Assembly (NCBI RefSeq): GCF_041146795.1
Contig: NC_135177.1
Span: 2,664,560 to 2,728,559, forward strand
Direction of reading: 5' to 3'
DNA length: 64,000 nucleotides
Source: Maylandia zebra
Lineage: Eukaryota > Chordata > Actinopteri > Cichliformes > Cichlidae
The notes below the pieces were generated by a model. The model searched no databases. It was not told the origin of the DNA and saw nothing but the letters and a program-made list of their open reading frames with translations. The position numbers and the translations under genes are program-made. Shown piece by piece: positions 11,701-22,575 of the stretch; position 1 is the stretch's first letter; each line of letters opens with the position of its first letter.

Positions 11701-14700
11701 AAACCGGACCCACTGAGGCCACGAGCCGCAGGAGGCAAGGAGTAGCTTTTGACTGCCCAAGGTCAACCAGGAAATATCAGGACACCAGAGTTCAGGCATA
11801 TTTAGTAATACGGCTTTGTTCTGGCACCTCTCCCTCCATGTACAAACATGAAATCTAGAGGAAGGAAGAGCAGCAACAAGAGCTGCTCACAGAAGAAAGC
11901 AGGCATCGGTGCCCAGAGATACGAAGCTCATGAAATTGAATAAAGCGTGAAAGGAGGTGCAGGGATGCAGAGAGGCTGCAAGAACATGGTAACTGTAGGC
12001 TGAAGCGCTCAGCTGAGACATCAGCGTGTCTTTGTGTCTGATTGTTTTATGAGTTCTTTAAGGAATGCAAGAAAGTTTTTATCAAGTATGTATTCAAGTC
12101 AGTAACACTTTTTTGGCCCATCGGAGGTGTCAGCACAGATGCTCTTTATACGAAACATATTAGAACTACGAGGACAAGAACTACAACCCTTTAACATTGA
12201 AGGTGACGTAGAGCCCAGTTTATCTGTACTGGTGCGGTGAAACTTTCTGTTAGTGCACAGAAGTTGACCAACATATTTCACTCACTGGCCCCACGTCCTT
12301 ATTTGAGGTTTGACACCGTTTTAGTAGATAAAGCTGAATGGCTTGGACATGAGCTGTGGTTTGGGGAAGACCTCGAAGGGGACTGGTGGCAGCTCCCGGG
12401 CCTGGCAGATCCTCATGGACTACAACAGAAATGAAGAAGTTAAAGAATTAAAAAGGGGAGGGAGGGTGGGGCACATAAACGAGAGCGAACAGCTTGTGGA
12501 GCTGGGGGAACATGTGTAGATGAGGACCAGAAGGAGGCGTGTTTGGAGGCGTGGTCCAGCTCCTGAAATTCAGATACTTTATCTCCAGTTAATCCCTGAG
12601 ATTTGGTAACACCCCCCCCCCCCCCCCCCCAATAAAAACAAAAAAGAAATTGTATGGTAATTACTTTTGTAGATAGTGAAAACATTTTATTGTTTATCTG
12701 TCGCAGCAGATGGCCCCGCCCCTCCCTGAGCCTGGTTCTGCTGGAGGTTTCTTCCTGTTAAAAGGGAGTTTTTCCTTCCCACTGTCGCCAAAGTGCTTGC
12801 TCATAGGGGGTCATATGATTGGTGGGTTTTTCTCTGTATCTATGAAGCGCCTTGAGGCGACTTATGTTGTGATTTGGCGCTATATAAATAAAATTGAATT
12901 GAATCGTTGGTTTCTGGCCCTCGGACCTTATTTGTAACACCCTTAAAGTTCCCTGGCTACTCTACCCTGACCCAAGCTTGTTTTTTGACAATAAAATAAG
13001 AAATTAATTTTTGTGTTGGTTTGTTTTTGATCCCAATTGCAACAAAATCACACATTTGGACATTATACGATCAGTGGTGTGGGCTGGGGCACTTAGTGTT
13101 GACGTCGTCCTCAGATTAAAACTCCTCAGTCATCGTGCAAACGGAGAGTAAGAAATCAGCTGTAGCATAAACCTGGTATGAAAAGTAAGACCCCAGATCC
13201 ATGTTTCCTTGCCTGTACCCAGCAGGATTTATTAACCATAACTGGGGTCAGCTGCTCGTCTTGTTGTGCAGAGCAGTGTGTGTGATTGGTCAGATGTGCT
13301 ATCAGCTGATCTATACCATAGCAGATGACTGAAGGGCTTTTTGTTGCAGAAGTTTTGCTTTTTTGCAGTTTAACTTCATTTTACACAGTGTAAAAAGATT
13401 CATCTGCATGGGTCTGTCATTCAGGAGGATTTGATTGTTTGTGCCTTTTTTACTTGTAAAAAAAAAGTTTCTTAATGTGCAATTGCTGTTTTCTTTTAAG
13501 CCTAAATAACCTTGATGCTTCTTTGCTTTCTGCTGCAGAGCTGGGGTCGGTTCACCTCGTCAAAATCAATAGTTTATTGACAATTTTAGAGTTTAACAGC
13601 CTTCTTAGTGCAGATATTGTGTGTGTAGTTGCTGTATTGAGGTGAATTAGACCCAGCTCTGCCCTGCACTGTCTCACTTTATGCTGTCTTTGTGATTCCC
13701 ATGTAGATCTCTGGCAAGAGATTGTTTCAATCTCCGATCTTTTTGCAGTTGCGTGTAAAAAGTAGGGGCCAGAGAAGTTTGAAAGTGACCCTTGTACGAG
13801 GCTATAACCTGGAGTCACTCTGGCTCTGTCTCTTACAGAACAAAGTGGAGGAGCTAAACCAGCGACTGAGGCAAGCTATGGATGGTCAGTCTTTAACGCT
13901 CCTACTGAAAATGTCATTAATAAGTGACTTTTCCTTTCAGTCCCAGCAGATAAAACTAAGCGTAGTTGCAGTGAAAGTTTGGATTTGTAGCTCGTCTTGT
14001 TTTATTTGAAATTTCTTCATCATTCTGTCATGAACGCTCAGTCGTCGTTTTAATGCATCGATCTGTAAATGTCTTTTGCTACATTCCTGCTTGTCTGCGC
14101 TCTTCCTCTCATAGACAGCAGGAACCTGCCGTTCGGTCGGCCTGCTGTCCTCTTCCGTACCAAATACTGCATCCTGCACCACAGCGACTACATCAGTGGC
14201 TACAGTGAAACTCTGTCCATGCCCGTCTGGACATCGTACACTGCCAGCAGACAGGTACTGCTCTCTCCGTCCTCTCTGTCTTTCAGTTGTTGGAAGTACA
14301 AGTGCTTAGGTGTAGTTAACTGTTTAGCAGATATTTGATGTTTCAGAATTTTTTCTAGAAGTTCATCTCCTGCTTCCAGCACCATTGCTACTATTGGGGA
14401 AACCTCTTCTGAGTGCCGTCATGTCACTGATTTCACAACAGGCTTTAGTTTAGGGGGGCTGTAGCTTAGGAGGTAGAGCTGCTCATCTACTGATCAGGAT
14501 GCTGGTGGTTCAATCCTTTGCTGCTCCAGTCTTCATGCCAACACACTAACCCAGGAAGCTCTCTGATGCATCCGTCGGACTGTGAACGTTAGATGGAAAG
14601 CACTGCTTGTGTGAATGGATGCAAGTTGTATAGAGCAGAGTAGAGGCAGTGCATTTAACATTCAGACAGAGAAAACACCAACTCCTGTGTGAGATCTTAA

Positions 14701-17700
14701 TCTCCGATTACCATGCTGATGATTTAGTGGTTACTGGTCTCCAGCTACGATCCAGACACCAAACAGCAATCTTTATGCCTGAAAGGCTGTCTTCAGAACA
14801 AAACAGCTTGTACTAACAGCATTTTGTCAAAAACTGGATGACATTCATTCTTGGTGACTTTCACCAATATTTCTCATGAGTCTGGTTGTGCACCTGGATC
14901 AAAGACATTTGGAAAATTTGCATCTTTTGCTGCTTCTGGTTTCACTGTGAGCCAACGTTGTTGTAATAATGTGATAAAAGGCTGAAATAATAACGGCTGT
15001 CGTTCTTATTTTGTCAGTTTCAAGGCTTCTTACTCGCCCTGAGTTTGTTTAAAGTTAGCTTCTTAGTTCGAAGACAGCTTAAAAATCCATGAAAAGATTT
15101 TGTTTTATTTCCATTAATTTCCATTTTCACTCATCTAACTACAACTGTTGTTCACTTGACAACTCTTTGACAGACAGCCGGGTCTCACACAGCCACGTTT
15201 TGCAGGATACAGTCAATCCTTTGTTACACACCGGTTGTCCTCACATTCAGCCCCGAGCTCCATCACTGCAGTTATATTAAGTATCTTTAAACAGCGAAGG
15301 ATGCTATGAACCTCCTGCACAGCAGGAAACGTGCAGGTGCTGGACAGTGTCACCTGTCTCACCTGAATGCCTGCTGACTGTATCTTTTCTGTGCCATTTT
15401 TCTTTCTCTGGTCTTTGAAACAAATCCACGATATGTTTAACAGAACTTTGTATTCTGCTGGTCTTCCAGGTAGAAGTGTCTCCTCTGCCTGAAGCTCTGT
15501 CCAACTGTGTGAGACCTGATTCCAGAGTCCCTCCAGCTTACAGCCAATCATGTACCAACTACAGAGCAGATAAACACATCACGTACGCCTTTCTGTACCC
15601 ACCACGTAAGTGAGCCCCCGCAGCAGAGTTAACACAGCATGTCTGGTGAAGGTTTTACTGGATTCGTATTCCTACAATAATACTACAATCATATTATTAT
15701 TCTTTTTTCCCACACTTGATCGTATTCCATGACTTTATTTACCACATTAATCCTGTTTTTGTCCTTGCTGACAGAACTGTCGTCAAATCTAGACAAAAAA
15801 TCCGATGCTGTCCTCATCACCAACACTGTTCCCATGTATCCTGCATTCAAGAGTAAGTCTTTACCTCAGCTTTAGTGAACTCTGTTTTATGCTTTTAGTC
15901 CACCACCATCATCTCTCTCCCTCTCTCAGAGATATGGGGTTATTTCCAGAGAGTGCTGGTGAAGAAATACGCCACTGAGAGAAATGGAGTGAATGTACTG
16001 ACTGGACCCATATTTGACTACAACTATGACGGTGTCAGAGACTCAGCTGAGAAGATACGAGAGTAGGCACACTTAATATTTCCACGTTTCTGTTAAACCT
16101 CCTTACTCCATGTATATTTTTAACTGTGGACAGTGCTAATGTTCGGAAAGTGTGTGGAATAGCTTCCTGACCTTGATCTTCTCTTGCAGGTATATAAGTG
16201 GTACAATCCCAATCCCCACTCACTACTTTGTGGTCCTGACCAGCTGCTTAGACTTCACACAAGCTACAGACTCGTGTAACGGACCGCTCAACAGCGCCAC
16301 CTTCATCCTGCCGCACAGACCCACCAATGATGAGAGCTGCAAAGTACGGATGGTCACGTTTACGTTTTCCTTCTGCTCTTTTCCTTTTCCTCATCCACAG
16401 CAGAGCAATCTTGCTAACATAACATGAAAAATGTTTCCCGCACCAAACAAATAAATTAAAAAAACCACACAGCTGAGCTGCAGCCACACCAGGTTGCTCC
16501 TAAAGCTGCTTTTGCATAAAGAAACAGCACTGATAAATACATACTCAGCTTCAGTCCAACAGGGGAATTGGAACGCTCTAATGCGTGGGTGTTCTTGCAA
16601 ACACACTTCCTGCACTTATATTCTTATTTTTTACAGACAGTCTTTCAGGAAATCCGTCCATCAGACCGCAAAGAGGCTGTACAGTTAGTCCTCCAGTATT
16701 GCACAGCACAGCAATAAGTGCTATTACCAGTAAGCTTTGCTGTGTCTCCAAGGACAGTGTCAAGAGCATGGAGGATATTCCAGGAGACAGAAAGTTATTC
16801 TAGGAGAGCTGAACAGAGCTGTAGAGGGTCCTTAACACATCTCCATATTTGGAGGGCTAGAGGGTGGAGTATCAGCCAGCAAGTTTAGGAAGAAGTATTC
16901 AATCAATCAATCAATCAAAGCTTTATTCGCCACGTGCAGGTTGCCCTGTAGTGAAATGGGACCCTCCCCCCAGGAGGCAACAAGCATCTAAGGCGTTTGG
17001 GAAGGGAGGGGGATGCATAGAATGGGAAGAACAAATTCAAATCAAATTCAAATTTTATTTGTCACACACAACCATACACAGTATGACATGGGGGTGAAAT
17101 GCTTGTAGCTGTACAATGCCCGACCATTAAATGACAGAGGAAAAGTTTTACAATATTTGCAATTTACAGTTTACTACAGAATTTACAAATTAACTTAGGA
17201 ATTTACAGTAAAGAATGTGCAAATAGCAGAAGAGATTATAAAGATTATCAATTATAGGAATTATAGGATTATAGGAAATGTGTGGTGGTGCGTGTGGTGA
17301 CGTGTGTGAGAGTCCAGTCTTATAGTGACGTGTTTGGGAGAGTCCAGTCCTACACCTGGTTCAGGCCCCGAATAGCCTGGGGGAAGAAGCTCCTCTTCAT
17401 TCTCTCTGTTTTGGCCTTGAGGGAGCGGAAGCGCTTCCCAGACCTCAACAGTGAGAAGAGTCCATTGTTGGGATGGGAGAGGTCCATCATAACCTTCCTA
17501 GCTTTTGACTTGCACCGCTTGGTGTAGATGGACAGCAGGTCAGGGAGCTCTGATTGAATGATGCGTTCTGCCGAGCGCACCACCCTTTGCAGATCTTGTC
17601 TGTCCTGCTTGGTGCTGTTCCCAAACCAGGTGCAGATGTTTGACGTCAGGACGCTCTCGATGGTGCAGGAGTAGAAGTTCTTGAGCACCTTCAGTGGCAG

Positions 17701-19739
17701 ATGGAAGTCTCTAAGTCTTCTGAGGAAGAAGAGACGCTGACGGGCTTTCTTAACCAGGGAGTTGATGTGGCAGGACCATGACAGGTCCTGAGTGATGTGG
17801 ACACCCAAGTATCGGAAACTGTCCACTCTCTCCACTGGCGTGCCACTGATGATGAGGGGTTTGTAATTCCTCGCCTGCTTTGTAGTGAAGTCCACGATCA
17901 GCTCCTTAGTCTTGCTGATGTTTAGGAGGAGGTTATTCTCCTGGCACCAGGTCTCCAGGTTCCTAATCTCCTCCAGGTAGGCCGTCTCGATGTTGTCGGA
18001 GATCAGGCCCACAACAGCAGTGTCGTCAGCAAACTTGACAATGGAGGTGGTGTCTGATGTGGCTACACAGTCATAAGTGTACAGTGAGTACAGCAGGGGG
18101 CTTCAAACACAGCCCTGAGGTGCTCCAGTGCTGAGTGAGATGGAGGGGGAGACTTGTTTTCCCACCCTCACTGATTGGGGTCTGTCTGTGAGGAAGTTGA
18201 GGATCCACTGACACAGTGATGAGCTGAGTCCAAGATCCGTCAACTTGGTGAAAAGCTTAGAGGGAATTATTGTGTTGAATACTGAACTGTAGTCCACGAA
18301 CAGCATCCTAACATAATTCCCTAACAGTCTAAACACAGTCATTATCAGGGTGTTGTTGTTCAGCTCCAGCCTTGAGACCGCAGCTGGTGCCACAGGGGTA
18401 TCCCCATGAAGTGATGGTGGTTTTTCCTTTAGTGCGAACAACTCATATCAATTTCAAAGCAGTTCTACAGTCCGACACTGGTCTCTCAAACTCCCGTTGG
18501 AGAGCCGCGAGCTTCTCCATGATGTGATCAATTTGCGCTCAGAGATCTTATTCTGAGTATTCACAGCAGCCGTAGCCTCTCCAAGATCTTATCCGTGCTG
18601 CACTCAATGAGCCCATTTTGAGAAACTCACGCCTCGTCCCATTGTTTCAATCCCAGCGGGCAGCCTTGTGGGGGTTTGAACAGCCGGTTCCGCTTTCTTC
18701 ATTCTCCGATAAGTCAGGGCCAAGCCAGCTCCGATCAGCAAAAACCCTGTTACCATGGTTCCGAATAGGTCGATATCTTCAGCACTCAGGCTCACCCGAG
18801 CCCAGACTTCTCGTTGAGAAAAGGGTGTCAATTGCATTCAGAGACCAGTTGATCAAATCCATAATTCCTCTTTTAGGTTTAGAAACAGACTGTGAGAGAG
18901 TGTTCCAGGGAAAAGTAAAAACACAAGACAAGGACATAAGAAGCCAAGCAAGGAAGATAAGGGAGAGGAGAGGAGAAAAAGTGCGGCTGCCTTCGCCGAG
19001 AGTTCAAACTAGTAAAATACTATAATTTTACCTTTCAAAACTGGAGCACCTCCTGCCCTGTGGTAGCTGGGATAGGCAAGATGGCATTGTGTCATTTTTT
19101 AATATTCCAAAATGAAGGTAAAAGGTTCAAAACGACACAAAAGTGCACACCGATACTGCTGAGCTGTGCAGCGATCTCGATGCAGTGACCACAAGCATGT
19201 GACTGTGAAGGATTGGTGGTTCGTTTGACGGCCCACCAACGTCACAGCTGATTAACTCCACATCTGTGAGGTTTAGAGCATTAGCTGGAGGGACAATAAA
19301 TCAAAGACATTGTCCAAAAACTGAATGAAAAGCTGCGCTAATCACATGTCTTTGAAAGGAGATAATAACAGTTACTGAGCTTTAACTGTTCTCCCGGGAC
19401 CCCAAACTACGCTCACGTTCTTGTGAATAAGAAACTTTGTATGTGCAAAGTCTTAAGATCAACTGAAGACAGCCTTTCAAAACATGAACCAAAGAAACAT
19501 TTTCGATCTGATGTCCATTAATAAGAGGTGACTGCTGCTAACGCTGCTCGTCCTTACTGCCTCCACAGAGCTCAGAGGAGGAGTCTCGTTGGGTGGAGAG
19601 CCTGATGAAGATGCACACAGCTCGGGTCAGAGACGTGGAGCTCCTGACAGGCCTGGACCTGTACCGCAGGACCAGCCGCAGCTACGCTGAAATCCTCTCG
19701 CTCAAGACCTACATGCACACCTACGAGAGCGAGATCTGA
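8756..19739 (+). CDS. enpp2: Ectonucleotide pyrophosphatase/phosphodiesterase 2 (autotaxin), 3' ten exons
   Basis: Secreted lysophospholipase D that makes lysophosphatidic acid from lysophosphatidylcholine. Coding exons: 8756-8831, 10017-10104, 10261-10430, 13839-13884, 14115-14254, 15470-15605, 15775-15852, 15930-16062, 16190-16343 and 19569-19739. All have AG/GT borders and compatible phases, giving about 397 codons with the stop. The first exon ends [16 protein letters not shown]; its His aligns with a zinc ligand of the phosphodiesterase domain. Next come [23 protein letters not shown] and [14 protein letters not shown] (the rest of that domain), then the linker and the inactive nuclease-like domain ([31 protein letters not shown]). 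The protein ends [10 protein letters not shown], very close to mammalian autotaxin. ENPP1 and ENPP3 fit less well because of the linker and C-terminus. Earlier exons with the signal peptide, somatomedin-B domains and catalytic Thr are off the left edge. SINEs, LINE tails and a 3.2-kb repeat-filled last intron interrupt it. Confidence 0.93.
9296..9560 (-). repeat. Fish LINE-tail-like interspersed repeat (family T), copy a
   Basis: Contains the recurring block ACAGGATAAAACCTCCAGCA and CCCTATGAGCAAG, which is also found at 11085, 12710 and 38970 in one orientation or the other. The block looks like the 3' region of an abundant fish LINE/SINE. It lies in the enpp2 intron 8832-10016. The rest of that intron shows nothing else assignable. 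Confidence 0.6.
11045..11400 (-). repeat. Family T repeat, copy b
   Basis: Same block as copy a, better preserved: CCCTATGAGCAAGCTCTTTG, AGGAAGAAACCTCCAGCAGA and a GGGAGGGGCGG stretch. It lies in the enpp2 intron 10431-13838. An 87-codon minus-strand frame inside it is repeat-derived and not a gene. Confidence 0.65.
11401..12611. other. Intronic DNA of enpp2 without an assigned feature
   Basis: No exon-like segment, terminal repeat or recognisable element was seen before the C-run at 12612. Confidence 0.4.
12612..12630. repeat. Poly-C tract of 19 bases
   Basis: Nineteen consecutive C in the enpp2 intron. On the minus strand this is a G-run. Its length may be unreliable in an assembly. Confidence 0.9.
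12700..12905 (+). repeat. Family T repeat, copy c
   Basis: The plus-strand copy reads GAGCCTGGTTCTGCTGGAGG, TTCCTGTTAAAAGGGAGT and ends GGCGCTATATAAATAAAATT followed by GAATTGAAT. This shows the element's 3' end: a polyadenylation-like AATAAA with a short tandem tail. It is the best-preserved end of this family in the window. Confidence 0.7.
12906..13838. other. Rest of the enpp2 intron
   Basis: No feature was recognised between the family T repeat and the short exon at 13839-13884. Confidence 0.4.
14455..14650 (+). mobile_element. tRNA-derived SINE, copy 2
   Basis: The A-box-like segment at 14461-14479 (GTAGCTTAGGAGGTAGAGC) and B-box-like GGTTCAATCC at 14517-14526 lie about 40 bp apart, as in a tRNA-derived pol III promoter. 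The body (CTACTGATCAGGATGC and CTCTGATGCATCCGTC) matches copy 1 at 8343. It lies in the enpp2 intron 14255-15469. It is not a functional tRNA gene, since no cloverleaf can close. Confidence 0.65.
14651..15469. other. Rest of the enpp2 intron
   Basis: No element was recognised. It ends in a pyrimidine-rich tract and CCAG before the exon at 15470. Confidence 0.4.
16630..16835 (+). mobile_element. Tc1-like transposase N-terminal fragment
   Basis: Nearly the same sequence recurs at 40231-40425, where it reads as a Tc1-type helix-turn-helix (AISAIARSFAVSPSTVSRAW). Here frame breaks remove the protein, but the nucleotide match is plain (TCTTTCAGGAAATC, GTGTCAAGAGCATGGAGGAT). Fossil fragment in the last enpp2 intron. 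Confidence 0.55.
16890..17035 (-). repeat. LINE 3' tail with (AATC)n
   Basis: Starts with four to five AATC units and then AAGCTTTATTCGCCACGTGC, the inverted end of a LINE whose 3' terminus carries short tandem repeats. Only the tail remains. Confidence 0.5.
17036..18322 (-). mobile_element. L2/CR1-group LINE, 5'-truncated, RT pseudogene
   Basis: On the minus strand, 18441-18103 reads [20 protein letters not shown] and STGAPQGCV, the RT motif region. Then 18012-17350 (220 codons open) reads [39 protein letters not shown] and [20 protein letters not shown] to the protein end. The 3' end at about 17040 reads ATTTTATTTGTCACACACAA in plus orientation, as in fish L2-like elements. The Asp-Asp motif falls at a stop or frameshift between the two ORFs. 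A LINE insertion in the last enpp2 intron. Confidence 0.75.
18323..18990 (-). repeat. Unclassified interspersed repeat, copy 2
   Basis: Close match of 5615-6340 in the same orientation. Its minus-strand 77-codon frame (18837-18604) keeps start, hydrophobic segment, basic flank and stop with only a few changes from copy 1. The overlapping [14 protein letters not shown] frame is altered. The boundary with the L2-like LINE near 18322 is abrupt. Where copy 1 continues towards 5100, copy 2 is replaced by LINE sequence. Confidence 0.55.
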
Positions 19740-21330
19740 GTTCTGCTAATGTTCCTGACGTTATCTTCTGCCGTGGTGGATCCATGTGGTACCAGGAGGA
19801 GCTGCAGTCATCTCACCCCACCAGCTGCTCTGCAGCATCTATGCTGTGGCCCTTTCACTGACTCCTTCATGTGCTTTCATCTCAGTAACTGTTATTTTGC
19901 ATACATTTTGAACACCACTCAGCTAAGAGGCCACTCGAGTTTAATATTTAGCTTTTCAAAAGGCAGAGATCGATATCTATTCGCAGAAATGCTGCTGCAC
20001 AATGACACTCATTTCATCCAACCATGACTGTACCCACCTATGTGTCAGAGGCTGTGACTGGAAATGAGTCACAGCATCACTAAATATTTCTCGAGATACT
20101 CGAGTAGAGTTACACCATAACAAACAGATCGGTGTAGAGACAGATTCTGACCAATCAGATAAAAGCTTTTATTTTTCTTTGAATATAAGTAAGATGTTCT
20201 CCTATGTGTGTGTGGCTGTATGAGATGCCAAGAGAAACACAAACTTTCTCACTTCCCTTCATCTTTAAGCAACCACTATTTTTGGATACACTCAATGAAA
20301 TCAGTTTTCAAAAGTCTATAAAAGGCCATTGTGGATTTGGTTACATTGGTTACGTCCTCACGTTTGTGTATTGTCAGGTACACAATGATCTACATGTTGC
20401 ACCAGTGCACAATCAGATCAGTTGTTTAAGTGTTTCACCAGCCTGGAGGCTGTTAGGAGGCTAAATAAAGAAATTATGTTTTTGCACGTGGAGGTGCCTG
20501 AAACAGCACGGTGTCAAGAATCCACGATTCTTTTTCATTCCATATTCTGGACATTGTAACTTCAACATGGCTGACATTCATCAATAAGACCTGTTGTCAC
20601 ATCATTAAGAAACCTGCTGTAAGTCAGGTTCTCAGAGCACTGCGTTTCTCTTGACATCATGATGTTTTTCATGGTTATGAAGAAACAAAGGAGGTTTGTA
20701 TTTTCACTGTTTCCTCTCTTCCTCGTTGATCTCCTTGGTCAGAGTGTGGGCAGTTTTCCTGTGAATGCACAAGCATTAAAGCAAGAAAGTTTATTTGCCG
20801 TGGAATTTCATCTTCTGTCCAATTCAGTCAACTTTCCAAGTCAAGTGAAAATGAATTCAAATGGAAAGCGAAGTGACCGTGAGGCTGTGGGATTACACTA
20901 GGCCCATCCATAAACGCTTTTACAAATCTGGGACTGCAGATGTAGAGAGCTAGAATCCACGTTACAGAGAAGCGACGTTTGAATGATGTCAAGGAAAAGC
21001 GCCTTGCACCACAGAGCCCCAGAGAAATCAGCAGTAAGGACTGTAAAACCAAAGCTGTCTTGTGTACGATGCATTCAGCTCTTCCTCGACATGATGAGTG
21101 CTTTAAAAATGTCTTTGGTGTGTCACAGGGAGTGACACTGGTGTTTGTGTGTGATTGTGAAGGTAAATTCCAGATTTTTCTTTGTATTTTTGATTGCCAA
21201 ATATGTGGGTTTCATTGTGAATTGTCCAATAACAGTGTTGATGATGATTTATTGTTTTTGGAAAAAAAACACACACCACCTGTGAGACCGACTTATTTAA
21301 ACTTTATGGAGATTTGTCAATAAACAAGTG
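19740..21330 (+). other. enpp2: Probable enpp2 3' UTR
   Basis: Follows the enpp2 stop at 19737-19739. Candidate polyadenylation signals are AATAAA at 20464-20469 and at 21319-21324. The second precedes a run of repeat sequence, so I favour it as the distal end. No repeats were recognised within the stretch. The exact cleavage site cannot be seen. Confidence 0.5.
21319..21324 (+). terminator. enpp2: Candidate enpp2 polyadenylation signal AATAAA
   Basis: AATAAA in GTCAATAAACAAGTGTTTTT, about 1.58 kb after the stop codon, with a T-rich stretch just downstream. It is the last such signal before unrelated repeat DNA begins. Confidence 0.4.
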
Positions 21331-21339
21331 TTTTTACTA

Positions 21340-21852
21340 AAAGAGCTGTGCTGTCTGCTGGGGTGCTGTCAACAAGAGGAAATCCCTGTTGTGTGTCTGC
21401 GACTCAGTGTTTTGTCTTTTTGGTTCAAGTTTTATTCAGTGAGGTATGGTTTCCTGTTTATGTTACGTTTATGGTTGCTGTTCTGTTTCTGTGCCTCTGT
21501 GTTCTTGGGAAGGGTCATTGTCTTTAGCTTACGTGTCTTGAGTTCAGCTCTGTGTTTCCTGGTTTACCTTGATAGTCCTGGTCCTTTGTCAGTATAGTCT
21601 GCTTTACTTCCTGCGTCCTGTCACATTTATCCCAGCTGTGTCTCCCTCCTGTTGTGCATTTCCACTCCTTACCTGGTGTGTATTTATTGCTTGCGTTGTC
21701 CTTGGCTCTTTGTCGGTCTGTCTGTGTGTCGTCCCTCGTGTAACCGCTGCTCTCCGTCCCCTCGCGTTTCCAGGTGTTTCAGGTTTTGGCTCATTTTCTG
21801 TGTTCCACCTGTTGGTTGTTTTGTTCTGCCGTCAATAAAGGCTGACTTTCTG
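21340..21852 (+). repeat. Pyrimidine-rich unclassified repeat ending in a poly(A)-type signal
   Basis: T/C/G-rich, almost free of A runs, and ends CCGTCAATAAAGGCTGACTT at about 21830. The composition and ending resemble a 3' terminal fragment of a dispersed fish element. Family not recognised. Confidence 0.35.
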
Positions 21853-21855
21853 TTA

Positions 21856-22575
21856 GTGATGGCCAAACAACGCTTTCTGAAGCGTTGAAGCTCGTGTTGA
21901 AAAACGGTTCATTACTCAAAGCTTTTCAACACAGTCCTCTCTGGTGACATCTGGTGGCCAAACATATGACGAGCAGCTTGAATCTACAAAATAAAATGAA
22001 CTGCTTCATTATGATTGGCCACTCTACAGAGTGGAGTTCACAGTTCTGTCTGATATTGGGCCGCCGTTGTGCTGCTTTGAGCATGTATTCTTTGGGGGGT
22101 GAAAAACTTGCCATGTTTATTTGTTTAATAAATAATTTTGATCAATAAACATTCCTTGTTTAAACATGTGCCATGGTGTGGTCTTTCTTTGCTCGTGACT
22201 CCTCGGCGTTTGTAAATGCAATAGATTAAAAATACATATAATAATGTACAAAACATTATGCGGTATGCTGTGACGTCCTGACTCCGTGTACTTATGCAAT
22301 CAATCGCTGGACAGTTATGTTTATAAATCACATTAAATTAGGCCAGTTTTCTTATACGCATTTTTGACCCGGGGGTAGAACTGATCATGAACTTGTAAAG
22401 TAAAAGTGATGCATTTAAAGTCAACCTGTTTGGTTTTTATTTAAGAAGAGAATTTGTTCCACTGTGCGACGGTCGAGTCTGTTTCTTTTCGTGGAGATAA
22501 TTTCTCCTGCCTTAGAGGAAATCCTCTCACATGGAGCAGAAGACGCTGGCGTGCACAGACCATCAGCTGGGTGAG
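21856..22575 (-). mobile_element. hAT transposon fragment (transposase C-terminus and end)
   Basis: The minus-strand frame 22618-22421 contains SAPCERISSKAGEIISTKRN followed by RRTVEQILFLNKN. This is the C-terminal dimerisation motif of hAT transposases. The outer end near 21856 (TAGTGATGGCCAAACAACGC) fits a hAT terminal repeat. Upstream of the motif the element is interrupted at about 22575 by a LINE tail. The rest of the transposase is not found in frame. Confidence 0.65.
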